Positions 18,208-28,150 of a DNA stretch of 36,848 nucleotides are shown here, one piece after another (position 1 is the stretch's first letter; each line of letters starts with the position of its first letter). The translations under genes were made by a program, and so were the position numbers. This DNA comes from an uncultured Luminiphilus sp. (GTDB lineage: Bacteria; Pseudomonadota; Gammaproteobacteria; Pseudomonadales; Halieaceae). The DNA is taken from contig CALKHC010000061.1 of NCBI GenBank assembly GCA_938091425.1, positions 1 through 36,848 on the forward strand. Reading direction: 5' to 3'. The notes below the pieces were generated by a model. That model was not told where the DNA came from, did no database searches, and worked only from the letters and a program-made list of their open reading frames with translations.

Positions 18208-18697
18208 GCGCCTCCTCGCGTTTCGCCAAGTCGATCGACAGCACCTCATTTTGCGCGCTGAGGTCAGATACCTGCTGCTCTAGCCCCGCAATCAGTACGA
18301 GAACTAATTCGATCAGCGCCGCTCGATCAGTGTCCACGCTGACGCCGGATGCCTCTCCCTCGGCGGGATACCTAGAGAGGGTATCTGCCAGAGCCTGCCC
18401 GACGGCCGCCTCCCTGGGCGCCTGCTCACTGCCGGCTAAGGCGTGCTCCTCAAAGGCTGCCCCCGCGGCTTCGTAATCGCCTTGGGCAAGCGACTGAAGT
18501 CCGAGCGCGAATTGATCAGATTGGGATTCACTGGGACATTGGCAAACACCCGTATCCAGGTCGCCTGTGGTGCTTAGAGCCGATCCGCCCTGATCATCGG
18601 TTCCCGACGCGGTATCCGTGGGCAGCAAGCCGCAGCCAGAGAGCAGCATGAGCGCTGAAAAGAAAAAGAGATGGATGAGACGCTGGTGATACACCAC
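18164..18697 (-). CDS. Lipoprotein with helical C-terminal coiled coil, QseG-like layout
   Basis: Starting at GTG 18697, with AGGGG eight bases upstream, the product is about 177 residues. It opens with a signal peptide ending in a lipobox (LMLLSGC), so it is a lipoprotein. The mature part has an acidic Ser/Thr/Asp-rich linker and a CQC motif. A short TPR-like helix pair follows (ALGLQSLAQGDYEAAGAAF), then a C-terminal coiled coil (LEQQVSDLSAQNEVL and KREEALKRLREL). This layout resembles QseG/YfhG, the lipoprotein that accompanies the QseE/GlrK sensor kinase in enterobacteria. Here it is convergent with, and overlaps, the sensor kinase gene. It is not in the lysS operon by any overlap (70-base gap). 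The link to the kinase is inference. Confidence 0.65.
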   Translation of the reverse strand: MVYHQRLIHLFFFSALMLLSGCGLLPTDTASGTDDQGGSALSTTGDLDTGVCQCPSESQSDQFALGLQSLAQGDYEAAGAAFEEHALAGSEQAPREAAVGQALADTLSRYPAEGEASGVSVDTDRAALIELVLVLIAGLEQQVSDLSAQNEVLSIDLAKREEALKRLRELTLGQPEA

Positions 18698-18767
18698 GAT
18701 TCGGGCCCCTATAGGTTTGAAGGAGCATAGCACCGCGCAACGCGGCCAGACCAGCACTGAGAGCAGA

Positions 18768-20258
18768 TTATTCGTGCCGCAGATGGGGGAACAGAATCAC
18801 GTCCCGAATAGAGGGCGAATTGGTTAGCAACATGACGAGTCGATCGATGCCAATTCCCTCGCCTGCCGTCGGCGGCAGACCATACTCCAGAGCGCGAATA
18901 TAGTCGTGATCAAAGTGCATCGCCTCATCGTCTCCCGCTTCTTTGGCTGCAACTTGAGCTTTGAAGCGCTCCGCCTGATCCTCTGCATCATTGAGCTCGC
19001 TGAAACCATTGGCCAGCTCCCGCCCACCAACGAAAAACTCGAACCGGTCTGTCACAAAGGGATCGTCGTCGCTGCGCCGCGCTAACGGCGACACTTCCGT
19101 GGGATACGCGGTGATAAAGGTAGGCTCCTGCAGCTGTGCTTCTGCCGTCTCCTCAAAAATCTCGATTTGGATCTTGCCGAGGCCCCAGCTCTTCTCGACT
19201 TTGACACCTAACCGCTTGGCTACCGCCGCGGCGGCGTCTCGTTCAGCGATATCGTCATTCGTTAGATCTGGATTGTGCTTGAGTATGGCCTCAACAACAG
19301 TCATTCGCTCAAAGGGCCGGTCAAAGTGGAAGGTAGCATCGCCATAAACCACGTCTGTCGAGCCCAACACCGACTGCGTGAGCTCCCGCATCAGCTCTTC
19401 TGTGAGATCCATGGCGTCACGGTAATCCGCATACGCCCAGTAGAACTCCAGCATAGTGAACTCGGGGTTATGCCGGGTCGAGAGTCCCTCATTGCGGAAG
19501 TTACGATTGATCTCAAACACTTTCTCCAGACCGCCAACGGTCAGGCGCTTGAGGTAGAGCTCCGGGGCCACACGGAGATACATCTCCATGTCGAGCGTGT
19601 TGTGGTGCGTGATAAAGGGTCTCGCCGTGGCACCACCGGCAATGGGATGCAGCATCGGTGTCTCAACCTCAACAAACTGCCGCTCTACCAGAAACTGCCG
19701 AATACATTGAACCGTCGCCGCACGAATACGAAAGACCTCGCGCGCTTCGGGGTTCACGATAAGGTCAACATAACGCTGGCGGTAGCGCATCTCTTGGTCG
19801 ACCAGACCATGGTATTTGTCGGGCAAGGGTCTGAGCGCCTTGGTCAGCAAGCGCCCCTCTTCCATGTTGATGTAAAGATCGCCCTTGCCACTGCGATGGA
19901 GGGGACCGGATGCGGCAACAATGTCGCCCAGATCCCAAGTCTTGATGGCCTCAACCGCTCCTTCAGACAGCGCGTCGCGGTTCAGATAAAGCTGAATGGT
20001 GCCCGACCCATCCTGAATGAGCAGGAATGCACCGCGATTGCGGATCAGGCGTCCAGCCACCGAAAAACGATGATCTGCTGCCTCCAGTTCGGACTTGTCT
20101 TGTGACTCAAAGTCGCTTTGTAACTCGCCAGCCAGCGCTGTTCGTCGGAAATCATTCGGAAACGCCGGGCCCGACTCACGCAATGCGGCAAGCTTTGCCC
20201 GACGCTCTGCGATCAGGCGATTTTCATCTTCAGGCTGCTGCGGATCGTCCACGATCAT
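18768..20258 (-). CDS. lysS: Lysyl-tRNA synthetase, class II
   Basis: The 496-residue enzyme charges tRNA-Lys. An N-terminal OB-fold anticodon-binding domain ([19 protein letters not shown]) is followed by the class II catalytic core. Motif 1 lies near [16 protein letters not shown], motif 2 is [14 protein letters not shown] and motif 3 is [10 protein letters not shown]. Length is close to E. coli LysS (505). It follows prfB by 17 bases on the same strand, the conserved prfB-lysS pairing. AAGGAAG lies immediately before the ATG. Confidence 0.98.
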   Translation of the reverse strand: MIVDDPQQPEDENRLIAERRAKLAALRESGPAFPNDFRRTALAGELQSDFESQDKSELEAADHRFSVAGRLIRNRGAFLLIQDGSGTIQLYLNRDALSEGAVEAIKTWDLGDIVAASGPLHRSGKGDLYINMEEGRLLTKALRPLPDKYHGLVDQEMRYRQRYVDLIVNPEAREVFRIRAATVQCIRQFLVERQFVEVETPMLHPIAGGATARPFITHHNTLDMEMYLRVAPELYLKRLTVGGLEKVFEINRNFRNEGLSTRHNPEFTMLEFYWAYADYRDAMDLTEELMRELTQSVLGSTDVVYGDATFHFDRPFERMTVVEAILKHNPDLTNDDIAERDAAAAVAKRLGVKVEKSWGLGKIQIEIFEETAEAQLQEPTFITAYPTEVSPLARRSDDDPFVTDRFEFFVGGRELANGFSELNDAEDQAERFKAQVAAKEAGDDEAMHFDHDYIRALEYGLPPTAGEGIGIDRLVMLLTNSPSIRDVILFPHLRHE

Positions 20259-20275
20259 CTTCCTTTTATATTGCC

Positions 20276-21371
20276 TTAGAGGCCCTGCTTGAGGGACGCC
20301 TGAATAAAGGGGTCCAACGCGCCATCCAGTACTGATTGGGTGTTGCGCGTTTCAACCCCGGTGCGCAGATCCTTAATCCGGGAATCATCCAGCACGTAGG
20401 ACCTTATCTGACTTCCCCAACCAATGTCTGCCTTGCTATCTTCCATCGCCTGTTTCTCAGCGTTTCGCTTGAGCATTTCCATCTCATAGAGTTTCGCACG
20501 GAGTTGCTTCATCGCATTATCGCGGTTTTGATGCTGCGAGCGCTCTGTCTGGCAACTGCTGACCAGCCCAGAGGGCTCGTGGGTTATGCGCACGGCAGAG
20601 TCAGTGGTGTTGACGTGCTGCCCGCCCGCACCCGATGAGCGATAAGTATCGACCCGCAGATCCGCCGGATTAATTTCGATTTCGATGTTGTCGTCGATTT
20701 CTGGCGACACAAAAATAGACGCAAAGGAGGTATGTCGACGCCCACCGCTGTCAAAGGGGGATTTGCGTACCAGTCGGTGCACCCCCGTCTCGGTGCGCAA
20801 CCAACCAAAAGCGTACTCTCCTTCAAACTGGATAGTCGCACTTTTAAGGCCCGCTACTTCACCCGCGGAGGCTTCGACCAGCGTCGTCTTGAATCCCTTG
20901 TCCTCGCCCCAACGGAGATACATGCGCAGCAACATCTCAGCCCAATCCTGCGCCTCCGTACCACCTGAGCCCGCCTGAATATCGAGATAGGCGTTGTTGG
21001 GGTCGGTTTCACCGGAAAACATGCGGCGGAATTCTAGTTTCTCGAGTTCGCTCTCGAGTCCAGACAGATCCTGCTCTACTGATTGCGCGGTGTCTTCGTC
21101 GTCTTCCTCAACCGCGAGATCCAGTAAGTCGCTGGCGTCGTCGCAACCCGCGTCCAATACTTCGATAGTGGAGACAACGGCCTCCAAAGAGGCTCGCTCG
21201 CGGCCCAACGCCTGAGCTTTCTCAGGGTCATCCCACACACTGGGCTCAGCCAGTTCGAGCTCAACCTCTTTCAGTCGGTCCTGTTTGACAGCGTAGTCAA
21301 AGATACCCCCTGAGCACGTCAGTACGTGCACGAATATCTTTAATTTGATTGATCAGGGGCGCTATTTCCAC
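20276..21371 (-). CDS. prfB: Peptide chain release factor 2, with programmed +1 frameshift
   Basis: RF2 reads UGA and UAA stop codons. The gene is in two frames. A short zero frame begins at GTG 21371 (peptide [18 protein letters not shown], then VLRGYL) and meets an in-frame TGA at 21299-21297. A +1 shift at CTT-T continues with [13 protein letters not shown] to the stop at 20276. The joined product is 364 residues (E. coli: 365). The stop-recognition loop SPFDSGG and the GAGGQHVN catalytic motif are present. The GTG start is inferred from the match to RF2 N-termini and a GGA six bases upstream; no ATG is available. Expression is autoregulated: low RF2 lets ribosomes pause at UGA and shift. 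Confidence 0.96.
21297..21311 (-). promoter_or_regulatory. RF2 programmed frameshift site
   Basis: The minus strand reads AGGGGGTATCTTTGAC. It consists of a Shine-Dalgarno-like AGGGGG (21311-21306), a three-base spacer, the slippery CTT and the in-frame TGA followed by C. This is the canonical RF2 autoregulatory signal. Confidence 0.96.
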
Positions 21372-21477
21372 GGGATTTCCAAGATTGCCAAGCCCAAGCT
21401 GGGGAGGTTTGAAATAAGGGACGAGAGTCTATCGGGTTGCGCGCGCGACTGCCATATCCGTCAACGCCATAAGATCG

Positions 21478-23214
21478 CTAACATGGCCAGAAAGACTGAA
21501 TAATCAACTGTGCGCGGCGTTCACCGCGATATTCATTTACATTCAGACGATAGAGGGCATGGAGTGTTTGAAGGGGTGCCGCCAGCCACTCAGAGACCTC
21601 AATATTGAAGGCAATGCCCTCGATTTCTGTGCCTTCCGCATCAAGCGTCAGCTTGAGGTGCTTTTCACCGACGATGCGGTGACTGCGCACAGAAAATTGG
21701 CCGTCAAAAAGCGGCTCTGGGAAGTGTTGCCCCCACGGGCCACCACTTGCTAATTGCTCCGCGAGCAGGAGTCCAAAATCCCCGGGAGCCAGCGCCCCAT
21801 CACTTTCCTCGGTTCGCTCGGGTGGAATGTGACCCAATGCGTCAGCCACCGCGTCGTTGAGCGCACGTCTGAAGCGATCTAGATCTTCCTTCGCGAGGCT
21901 CAGGCCGGCCGCCATCGCATGACCGCCAAACTTTGTCAGCAACCCAGGATGTTGAGTCGCCACTTGATCGAGCACATCGCGCAAGTGAAGACCGGCAATA
22001 GATCGCCCTGAACCTTTCAGCATGCCCTCGTCCGCGTCAGCAAAAACCAACGTCGGGCGATGCACACGCTCCCGAATCCTGGAGGCCAGAATACCGATGA
22101 CCCCCTGATGCCAGCCGGGGTCATAGAGCGTCATAGCAAACAGCGAGGCATCACCCTCCAAATCAATGGACTCCAGCTGCGCCATGGCGTCCTGTTGCAT
22201 GGATTGCTCAATATCCCGTCGCTCACGATTGAGCTGATGCAGTTTTTCGGCAAAGCCTCGCGCCGATGCAGATGACTCTGCCAACAAACATTCGATACCG
22301 ATCGACATATCGTCGAGACGACCCGCTGCATTCAGCCGGGGGCCAACAATGAAGCCAAGATCGGCCGCACTTGCCTGCTGGTGATCACGCCCTGCCACCT
22401 CAAAAAGTGCCTCGATGCCCGGTCGTGCGCGGCCACTACGAATTCTCGCTAAGCCTGCGGCGACCAGAATCCGGTTGTTGCGATCGAGTGGCACCACGTC
22501 GGCCACGGTGCCAAGTGCGACCAAATCCAGTGCGTCACCCAGATTGGGTTCTTCGATCCCCTCGGCATTGAACCAACCTCTCTGGCGAAGTGCTGCCCGG
22601 ACAGCGCTCAGCACGTAGAACATAACACCGACGCCCGCGAGCGATTTGCTCGGGAAACGGCAGTCTGGCTGATTCGGGTTCACGATGACATCCGCTGCCG
22701 GCAGCGAGTTCCCGGGGAGATGATGGTCTGTAATCAGCACGCTGATTCCCATGGCCCGGGCCGCTAACACGCCCTCGACGCTGGAAATACCGTTATCGAC
22801 CGTCACAATGAGATCGGGCATCTGCGCAGCCGCCATCTCGACAATCTCAGGTGTCAGACCGTAGCCGAACTCGAAGCGGTTGGGGACCAAATAGGCAACC
22901 TCACGCAACCCCATCTGTTGCAGCACTGAAACCGCCATAGCACAGCTAGTGGCGCCATCCGCATCAAAGTCGCCGACGATTAGTACCCGGGCCTCACCCT
23001 CGATCGCATCAGCTAATAACTCGGCAGCATCAGTCACACCCTTGAGGCGGGCCGGCGGTAACAACTGATCTAGGTTGAGCGCTAGCTCACCAGGATCTGT
23101 GATGCCCCGACTCGCATAGATGCGTTTCAGCACTTCGGGTAGCGCCGTGGTTTGTAAAGCAGAGGAAATCTCGGCGTGACGCCGACGAATCGCAGGCGCG
23201 TTCAGCTTCGACAC
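21478..23214 (-). CDS. recJ: Single-stranded-DNA-specific exonuclease RecJ
   Basis: This 578-residue 5'-3' exonuclease acts in recombination and mismatch repair. DHH-family motifs are visible: VGDFDADGATS, VTVDNGISS and ITDHHLPG for metal binding, then a DHHA1 region with KFGGHAMAAGLSL, and a C-terminal OB-fold. Length matches E. coli RecJ (577). The start is GTG 23214, which overlaps the end of thrC by 13 bases and implies translational coupling. A gap of 106 bases separates it from prfB and may hold a promoter; a TTGACG is visible there, but no matching -10. Confidence 0.97.
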   Translation of the reverse strand: MSKLNAPAIRRRHAEISSALQTTALPEVLKRIYASRGITDPGELALNLDQLLPPARLKGVTDAAELLADAIEGEARVLIVGDFDADGATSCAMAVSVLQQMGLREVAYLVPNRFEFGYGLTPEIVEMAAAQMPDLIVTVDNGISSVEGVLAARAMGISVLITDHHLPGNSLPAADVIVNPNQPDCRFPSKSLAGVGVMFYVLSAVRAALRQRGWFNAEGIEEPNLGDALDLVALGTVADVVPLDRNNRILVAAGLARIRSGRARPGIEALFEVAGRDHQQASAADLGFIVGPRLNAAGRLDDMSIGIECLLAESSASARGFAEKLHQLNRERRDIEQSMQQDAMAQLESIDLEGDASLFAMTLYDPGWHQGVIGILASRIRERVHRPTLVFADADEGMLKGSGRSIAGLHLRDVLDQVATQHPGLLTKFGGHAMAAGLSLAKEDLDRFRRALNDAVADALGHIPPERTEESDGALAPGDFGLLLAEQLASGGPWGQHFPEPLFDGQFSVRSHRIVGEKHLKLTLDAEGTEIEGIAFNIEVSEWLAAPLQTLHALYRLNVNEYRGERRAQLIIQSFWPC

Positions 23215-24605
23215 TGCGCCGCCATGAAGGCATGAACCGCGGCGATATCATTGTCCAAGGTGTCGAACCGCTCCTCTCGATCAAAAAGATCAGCCAAATG
23301 GTCGGGCAGCTGAGGGGTATGACCTGTTTCCGCCCGAGCCACGGCTGCGGGGAATTTAGCGGGGTGAGCAGTGGACAGGGTGATCATTGGACCCTCTCCG
23401 TCGCGCGCGCAGAGTCGCGCCGCTCGGGTCCCAATTGCGGTATGGGGATCCAAAAGCTGACCTGTTCGCTGCCAGGCGAGGCGTATTTCGTCACAGGTTT
23501 CTTCGTCGGAGACCTTGGCACTAGTGAAGAGCTGTTGGGCGCGGCCGAGCGCAGCGTCCGTCAGGTTAATCTCGCCCTCGGAAAAATCAGCCATCAGTTG
23601 CGCGATCTGCGCGGCATCACCGTCGTAGAGATCAAATAACAGACGCTCGAAGTTCGACGAAATCGAAATATCCATACTGGGAGACAATGAGGTCGCAATC
23701 GGTTGCCGAGCATAAGTCCCCGTGGTCAGCATGCGATGCAGTACGTCATTGCGATTGGTGGCGATCACCAGGTTGTTAACGGGTAGGCCCATTCGGTGCG
23801 CCAGATAACCCGCATAGATATCACCGAAGTTACCTGTGGGCACTGAGAAGTTGACCGGGCGATCCGGTCCACCCAGCGCGAAGGCTGCATAAAAGTAGTA
23901 CACAATCTGGGCCATGATGCGTGCCCAGTTGATGGAATTCACGGCAACCAGAGACCGGCCGTCAGGGAGGAAGGCGTCAGCGACAAAACTTGCTTTCACA
24001 AGCGCCTGACAGTCGTCAAAGTTACCTCGAATGGCGAGGTTATGAACATTGTCGCCCCGAACAGTGGTCATTTGCCGACGCTGCACGTCAGAGACGCGGC
24101 CATCGGGATACAGGATAAAGATATCGACATGCTCACATTGCCGGCATCCTTCGATCGCCGCACTGCCCGTATCACCGGAAGTTGCCCCCATGATGACAAC
24201 CTTCTCGCCGCGTCGGGTCAGCACATGATCTAGCAGGCGTCCCAATAACTGCAGCGCGAAGTCCTTGAATGCCAGGGTGGGCCCGTGGAAAAGTTCGAGC
24301 AGCCATTGGTCGTGATCCAATTGCAGGACCGGGGCAACGGCTTGATGCCGAAAGTCGCGGTATGAAGCCTCGACCAGTCCTGACAACGTGTCACGATCAA
24401 TACTGCCCTCGACGAAAGGTGCAATCACAGTGGTGGCCAACTCAGTGTAGGACATGCCTCGCATTGCCTGAAGTTCAGACGCACTGAAACTGGGCAGAGT
24501 CTGAGGCAGGTAAAGGCCGCCATCCTGAGCGAGGCCCGCCAGTAACACCCCCTCGAAATCGAGAACGGGCGCCTGGCCACGAGTGCTGAGATATTGAAGG
24601 CTCAC
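23202..24605 (-). CDS. thrC: Threonine synthase
   Basis: The 467-residue PLP enzyme converts phosphohomoserine to threonine. The N-terminal segment YLSTRGQAPVLDFEGVLLAG and GPTLAFKDFALQLLG with the PLP-binding Lys are typical, as is the phosphate-binding loop GATSGDTGSAAIEG. Length suits the long bacterial/fungal subgroup. The start is GTG 24605. It lies 44 bases after hom and overlaps recJ by 13 bases. thrB, the homoserine kinase that makes its substrate, is not in the window. Confidence 0.97.
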   Translation of the reverse strand: MSLQYLSTRGQAPVLDFEGVLLAGLAQDGGLYLPQTLPSFSASELQAMRGMSYTELATTVIAPFVEGSIDRDTLSGLVEASYRDFRHQAVAPVLQLDHDQWLLELFHGPTLAFKDFALQLLGRLLDHVLTRRGEKVVIMGATSGDTGSAAIEGCRQCEHVDIFILYPDGRVSDVQRRQMTTVRGDNVHNLAIRGNFDDCQALVKASFVADAFLPDGRSLVAVNSINWARIMAQIVYYFYAAFALGGPDRPVNFSVPTGNFGDIYAGYLAHRMGLPVNNLVIATNRNDVLHRMLTTGTYARQPIATSLSPSMDISISSNFERLLFDLYDGDAAQIAQLMADFSEGEINLTDAALGRAQQLFTSAKVSDEETCDEIRLAWQRTGQLLDPHTAIGTRAARLCARDGEGPMITLSTAHPAKFPAAVARAETGHTPQLPDHLADLFDREERFDTLDNDIAAVHAFMAAQCRS

Positions 24606-24649
24606 TGCAGTCTATCCATCATTAGAGCGTTATCGGTCACAGGCCACCT

Positions 24650-25951
24650 CTAGCGATCAAACGCTTCGACGCGCATGAGTGCAGCATCCATAGCAACTTC
24701 TTCCAGCGCCGTGATTTCATTCAATGCGCCAGTCATTACGGATTGCGGCGCCGCATGGGTCAATAACACTATGGGTACCTTGTCAGACCCCGAGGCCGGC
24801 GATTTCTGAATGATCGATTCAATGCTGATATCGCGGTTCGCCAAAATCTGTGTAATGCCAGACATCACGCCGGATTGATCACTGGCAGTGAGTCGCACAT
24901 ACCACTCACTAGCTATCTCCTCTACCGGCACCCATTTGGGTGCCTGAAGTGCGGCTGTCGGTACACCTAGTGCAGGACCTGAGCCCGCAGCGTTACGTGC
25001 GACATCCACAAGGTCGGCGCAGACCGATGAAGCGGTGGCTGCACCACCGGCGCCGGGACCGACAAGCACCACCTCACCTACAGCGTCCCCCGAGATCATA
25101 ATGGCGTTGAGAACACCGTCGACTGTCGCCAGTTGCTTGTGTTCAGGAATCAGCGTGGGGTGCACGCGCATTTCGATACCCTGATCCGTCAGGCGCGCGA
25201 TACCCAAATGTTTGACGCGATACCCCATTGAAGCGGCGTACTCCAGATCTTCAGGAGCGACCTCCTCAATACCCTGCTTCATGGGCGCATCGATGCTCAG
25301 GGGTATACCAAAGGCCAGCGACGCCAGTATCACCAGTTTGTGAGCGGCATCGGTGCCGTCGATATCAAAAGTCGGATCGCTCTCGGCGTAGCCGAGGGCC
25401 TGTGCCTCCGAGAGCACATCGTCGAAAGTACGACCCTTGTTGCTCATCTCAGTCAGGATGAAATTACCTGTGCCATTAATAATGCCAGTCACCTCGGTGA
25501 CAGCATTGGCCGCCATGGATTCGCGTAATACCTTGATGACCGGAATGCCACCTGCCACAGCGGCCTCGTAGCGGATCTGCACACCGGCTGATTCCGCCAG
25601 CGCAATCAATTCATTACCGTGCTCGGCAATCAGCGCCTTGTTTGCCGTAACAACATGTTTACCCTGCTGAATGGCCAGTTTGATCAAGTCGTGAGCGACG
25701 GTCGTACCGCCAATCAACTCCACCAGCACATCGACGTCAGGGTCTCGCGCCACGTCGAGTACATCGCGACTGACACGGGCGTCTCCATAATCGTGGTTGG
25801 AGTGCTCACGTCGCGCACCGACATGACTCACCACCATCAATTGTCCAGAGCGCGCCAACAGCGTCTCGCGTTGATCGCGCAGGATCCCGATTGTCGCCAA
25901 CCCCACCGTGCCAACGCCACAGACGCCAATATTGAGCGGTTTACGACTCAT
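24650..25951 (-). CDS. hom: Homoserine dehydrogenase
   Basis: The 433-residue enzyme reduces aspartate semialdehyde to homoserine, the branch point towards threonine and methionine. The NAD(P)-binding motif IGVCGVGTVG lies at the N-terminus and the catalytic domain carries AVAGGIPVIKVLRE and GIINGTGNFIL. A C-terminal ACT domain (about residues 350-430, WYVRLTASDQSGVMSGI) is expected to give threonine feedback control. It is the stand-alone form without aspartokinase. Its ATG overlaps the stop of the upstream aminotransferase as ATGA, so the genes are coupled. thrC follows. Confidence 0.97.
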   Translation of the reverse strand: MSRKPLNIGVCGVGTVGLATIGILRDQRETLLARSGQLMVVSHVGARREHSNHDYGDARVSRDVLDVARDPDVDVLVELIGGTTVAHDLIKLAIQQGKHVVTANKALIAEHGNELIALAESAGVQIRYEAAVAGGIPVIKVLRESMAANAVTEVTGIINGTGNFILTEMSNKGRTFDDVLSEAQALGYAESDPTFDIDGTDAAHKLVILASLAFGIPLSIDAPMKQGIEEVAPEDLEYAASMGYRVKHLGIARLTDQGIEMRVHPTLIPEHKQLATVDGVLNAIMISGDAVGEVVLVGPGAGGAATASSVCADLVDVARNAAGSGPALGVPTAALQAPKWVPVEEIASEWYVRLTASDQSGVMSGITQILANRDISIESIIQKSPASGSDKVPIVLLTHAAPQSVMTGALNEITALEEVAMDAALMRVEAFDR

Positions 25952-27156
25952 GCAGACAATCCTTCAGCCTTCACCGGCGGGCCCTGACGCAACACCTTCT
26001 TGATCCCCCGGATTGCCTGACGGGTACGGTGCTCATTTTCGATCAAGCCAAAGCGCACAAAACCTTCACCATATTCTCCGAAGCCCACGCCCGGCGAAAC
26101 CGCGACGCCGCCCCGTTGCAGCAAAAGCTTACTAAACTCCACCGACCCCATATGGCGGAACGGCTCGGGAATTTGAGCCCACACGAACATGGTGGCTTTG
26201 GGCGGCTCAACCGGCCAGCCCGCCTCATTAAGGCCTTCGCACAATACGTCGCGTCTGCGCCGATACATGTCACAAATATCAGCAACGCACTGCTGATCCC
26301 CTTCGAGAGCGGCAATCGCTGCCACCTGCACGGGGGTGAAGATGCCGTAATCGAGGTATGACTTAATACGTGTCAGTGCGGCAATGAGCTCGGGGTTACC
26401 GCAGCAAAAGCCCACCCGCCATCCCGGCATGTTGTAGCTCTTGGAAAGCGTAAAGAACTCTACGGCGATATCCCGAGCGCCGGGCACCTGCAAGATGCTG
26501 GGCGCCTGATACCCGTCGAAAACCAGGTCGGCGTATGCGAGATCGTGAACCACCCAAAGATCATGTTGTTTTGCGATCTCCACCACCCGCTCAAAGAACG
26601 GCAACTCGACACAGTGTCCGGTGGGATTAGACGGAAAATTGAGCACCAACATTTTAGGCTTAGGATAAGTATTGCGAATGGCAGACTCCAATTCCTCTAG
26701 GAAGCCAGCTTCGCTCTGCATCGGCACGTGTCGCAGATCTGCACCCGAGATCACAAACCCATAGGGATGAATCGGGTAGCTAGGGTTCGGCACCAAGATC
26801 GCGTCACCGACACCGGTCGTCGCCAAAGCCAGATGCGCCAGTCCCTCTTTAGAGCCCAGGGTGACGATCGCCTCCGTCTCGGGGTCGAGGGATACAGCGT
26901 AACGACTCTGATACCAATCACAGATCGCTTTCCGGAGTCTGGGGATGCCTTTGGATTGCGAGTACCGGTGTGTATCGCCGCGTTCAACGGTCTCACGCAG
27001 TTTCTCAACGATATGAGGAGGTGTCGGCTGGTCAGGATTGCCCATGCCGAAATCAATGATGTCTTCGCCGCGTGCGCGCGCTGCTTGCTTCAATTCACCG
27101 ATGATATTGAATACGTAGGGCGGGAGACGCTCAATGCGCTGAAAATGGGTATCCAC
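25948..27156 (-). CDS. alaC: Aminotransferase, alanine transaminase AlaC type
   Basis: This 402-residue fold type I PLP enzyme transfers amino groups, in E. coli AlaC between glutamate and pyruvate. IIDFGMGNPDQPTPPHIVEKL, the PLP Asp/Tyr region VVHDLAYADL, the Schiff-base Lys in FTLSKSYNMPGWRVG and the C-terminal VRFGLIENEHR are all visible. The start is GTG 27156. It overlaps hom by four bases, which puts an aminotransferase at the head of the threonine genes. It could instead use an amino acid related to the aspartate family. The class is secure, the substrate less so. Confidence 0.87.
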   Translation of the reverse strand: MDTHFQRIERLPPYVFNIIGELKQAARARGEDIIDFGMGNPDQPTPPHIVEKLRETVERGDTHRYSQSKGIPRLRKAICDWYQSRYAVSLDPETEAIVTLGSKEGLAHLALATTGVGDAILVPNPSYPIHPYGFVISGADLRHVPMQSEAGFLEELESAIRNTYPKPKMLVLNFPSNPTGHCVELPFFERVVEIAKQHDLWVVHDLAYADLVFDGYQAPSILQVPGARDIAVEFFTLSKSYNMPGWRVGFCCGNPELIAALTRIKSYLDYGIFTPVQVAAIAALEGDQQCVADICDMYRRRRDVLCEGLNEAGWPVEPPKATMFVWAQIPEPFRHMGSVEFSKLLLQRGGVAVSPGVGFGEYGEGFVRFGLIENEHRTRQAIRGIKKVLRQGPPVKAEGLSA

Positions 27157-27183
27157 GAAGTCGACGCTCGTTTGAAATGGCGC

Positions 27184-27951
27184 TCAATCGAGTCCCAGTA
27201 AGGCCGCTAAATCGTCAGCAGGGCGATAGCCCGGAACCATGAGGCCTGAGCTGGTGACGATCGCTGGTGTACCCGATACCCCCATGTCCTGACCCAACTG
27301 GTACTGAGCAGCGATCGGATTATCCACGCAGTTATTGACGGGCAGTTCCACCCCTGCCTTGAGTTCAGTCAGCGTGGTCTGCTGGTCCTCTGCGCACCAT
27401 GCGGTCGCGAGCTTCTGCGCGCCCTCAGAATTGATTCCTCCTCGAGGAAACGCCAGATAACGGACCTCGATGCCCTTGGCGTTCAATTGATCCACTTCCC
27501 GATGAAGCTTTTGACAATAGAAGCAGGTCACGTCGGTGAAGACGGCGATGTAGTCGCGGGTCTCTCCCTCGGGCGAAAAGACCACCATGTCGTCTAACGC
27601 CACAGCTGCTAACTGCTCCTTGCGCGTCACTGCACGACGCTCCTCGGTTAGATTAATAGCACCCGTGGCGCTGGTTTGGTGCAAATCGCCATTCAGGAAG
27701 AAATACGCACCATCCTCTGTCGCGTAAATCAACGGACCATCCTCAATTTGTACCTCTGCGATACCGGGCGCTGGGCTGGATCGCACCGCTTCAATACCAA
27801 TTGGCTGGCCAGCGAAGCCTGTCAGTGCGGCCGCCATTTTTTCCCGAAGATCGTCTGCGACTACCAGTGAGCTAAACACGATGGCAAAGAGGGCTGTGCC
27901 GAGCGCACCGAACCAGTGGGCTCGCCGCAAGATGTGGCTTAAAGGGTTCAT
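27184..27951 (-). CDS. dsbC: Periplasmic disulfide isomerase DsbC
   Basis: This 255-residue exported protein has an N-terminal hydrophobic signal (residues about 14-31, ending VVA). An N-terminal dimerisation domain is followed by a thioredoxin-fold domain with the active site C143-F-Y-C146. The cis-Pro loop is SGTPAIV. A second Cys pair further on (in TAWCAED and VNNCVDN) matches the structural disulfide of E. coli DsbC. It corrects wrong disulfides in the periplasm and is kept reduced by DsbD, which is not in the window. It lies 27 bases upstream of alaC. The 199 bases between it and rplS hold no gene and only a GCGGG/CCCGC stem without a T-tract. Confidence 0.95.
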   Translation of the reverse strand: MNPLSHILRRAHWFGALGTALFAIVFSSLVVADDLREKMAAALTGFAGQPIGIEAVRSSPAPGIAEVQIEDGPLIYATEDGAYFFLNGDLHQTSATGAINLTEERRAVTRKEQLAAVALDDMVVFSPEGETRDYIAVFTDVTCFYCQKLHREVDQLNAKGIEVRYLAFPRGGINSEGAQKLATAWCAEDQQTTLTELKAGVELPVNNCVDNPIAAQYQLGQDMGVSGTPAIVTSSGLMVPGYRPADDLAALLGLD

Positions 27952-28150
27952 CTTCCTGATTCCTCCCGTGGTCTCAATCTACGCCCTGGCTCAACAGGGC
28001 CATGGTAGCAACGCTCATAGGCGCTACTGGTTCAATCCGGGCTTTCGCCGCAGGCATGGGACGGGAGTGTAAAGGATCGCTCTGAGGGGCGCGAATAGCC
28101 CTAACCGGGAGATCTGCGGGTATCTTGCGCCCGCAAAACGGCACTGCTCC

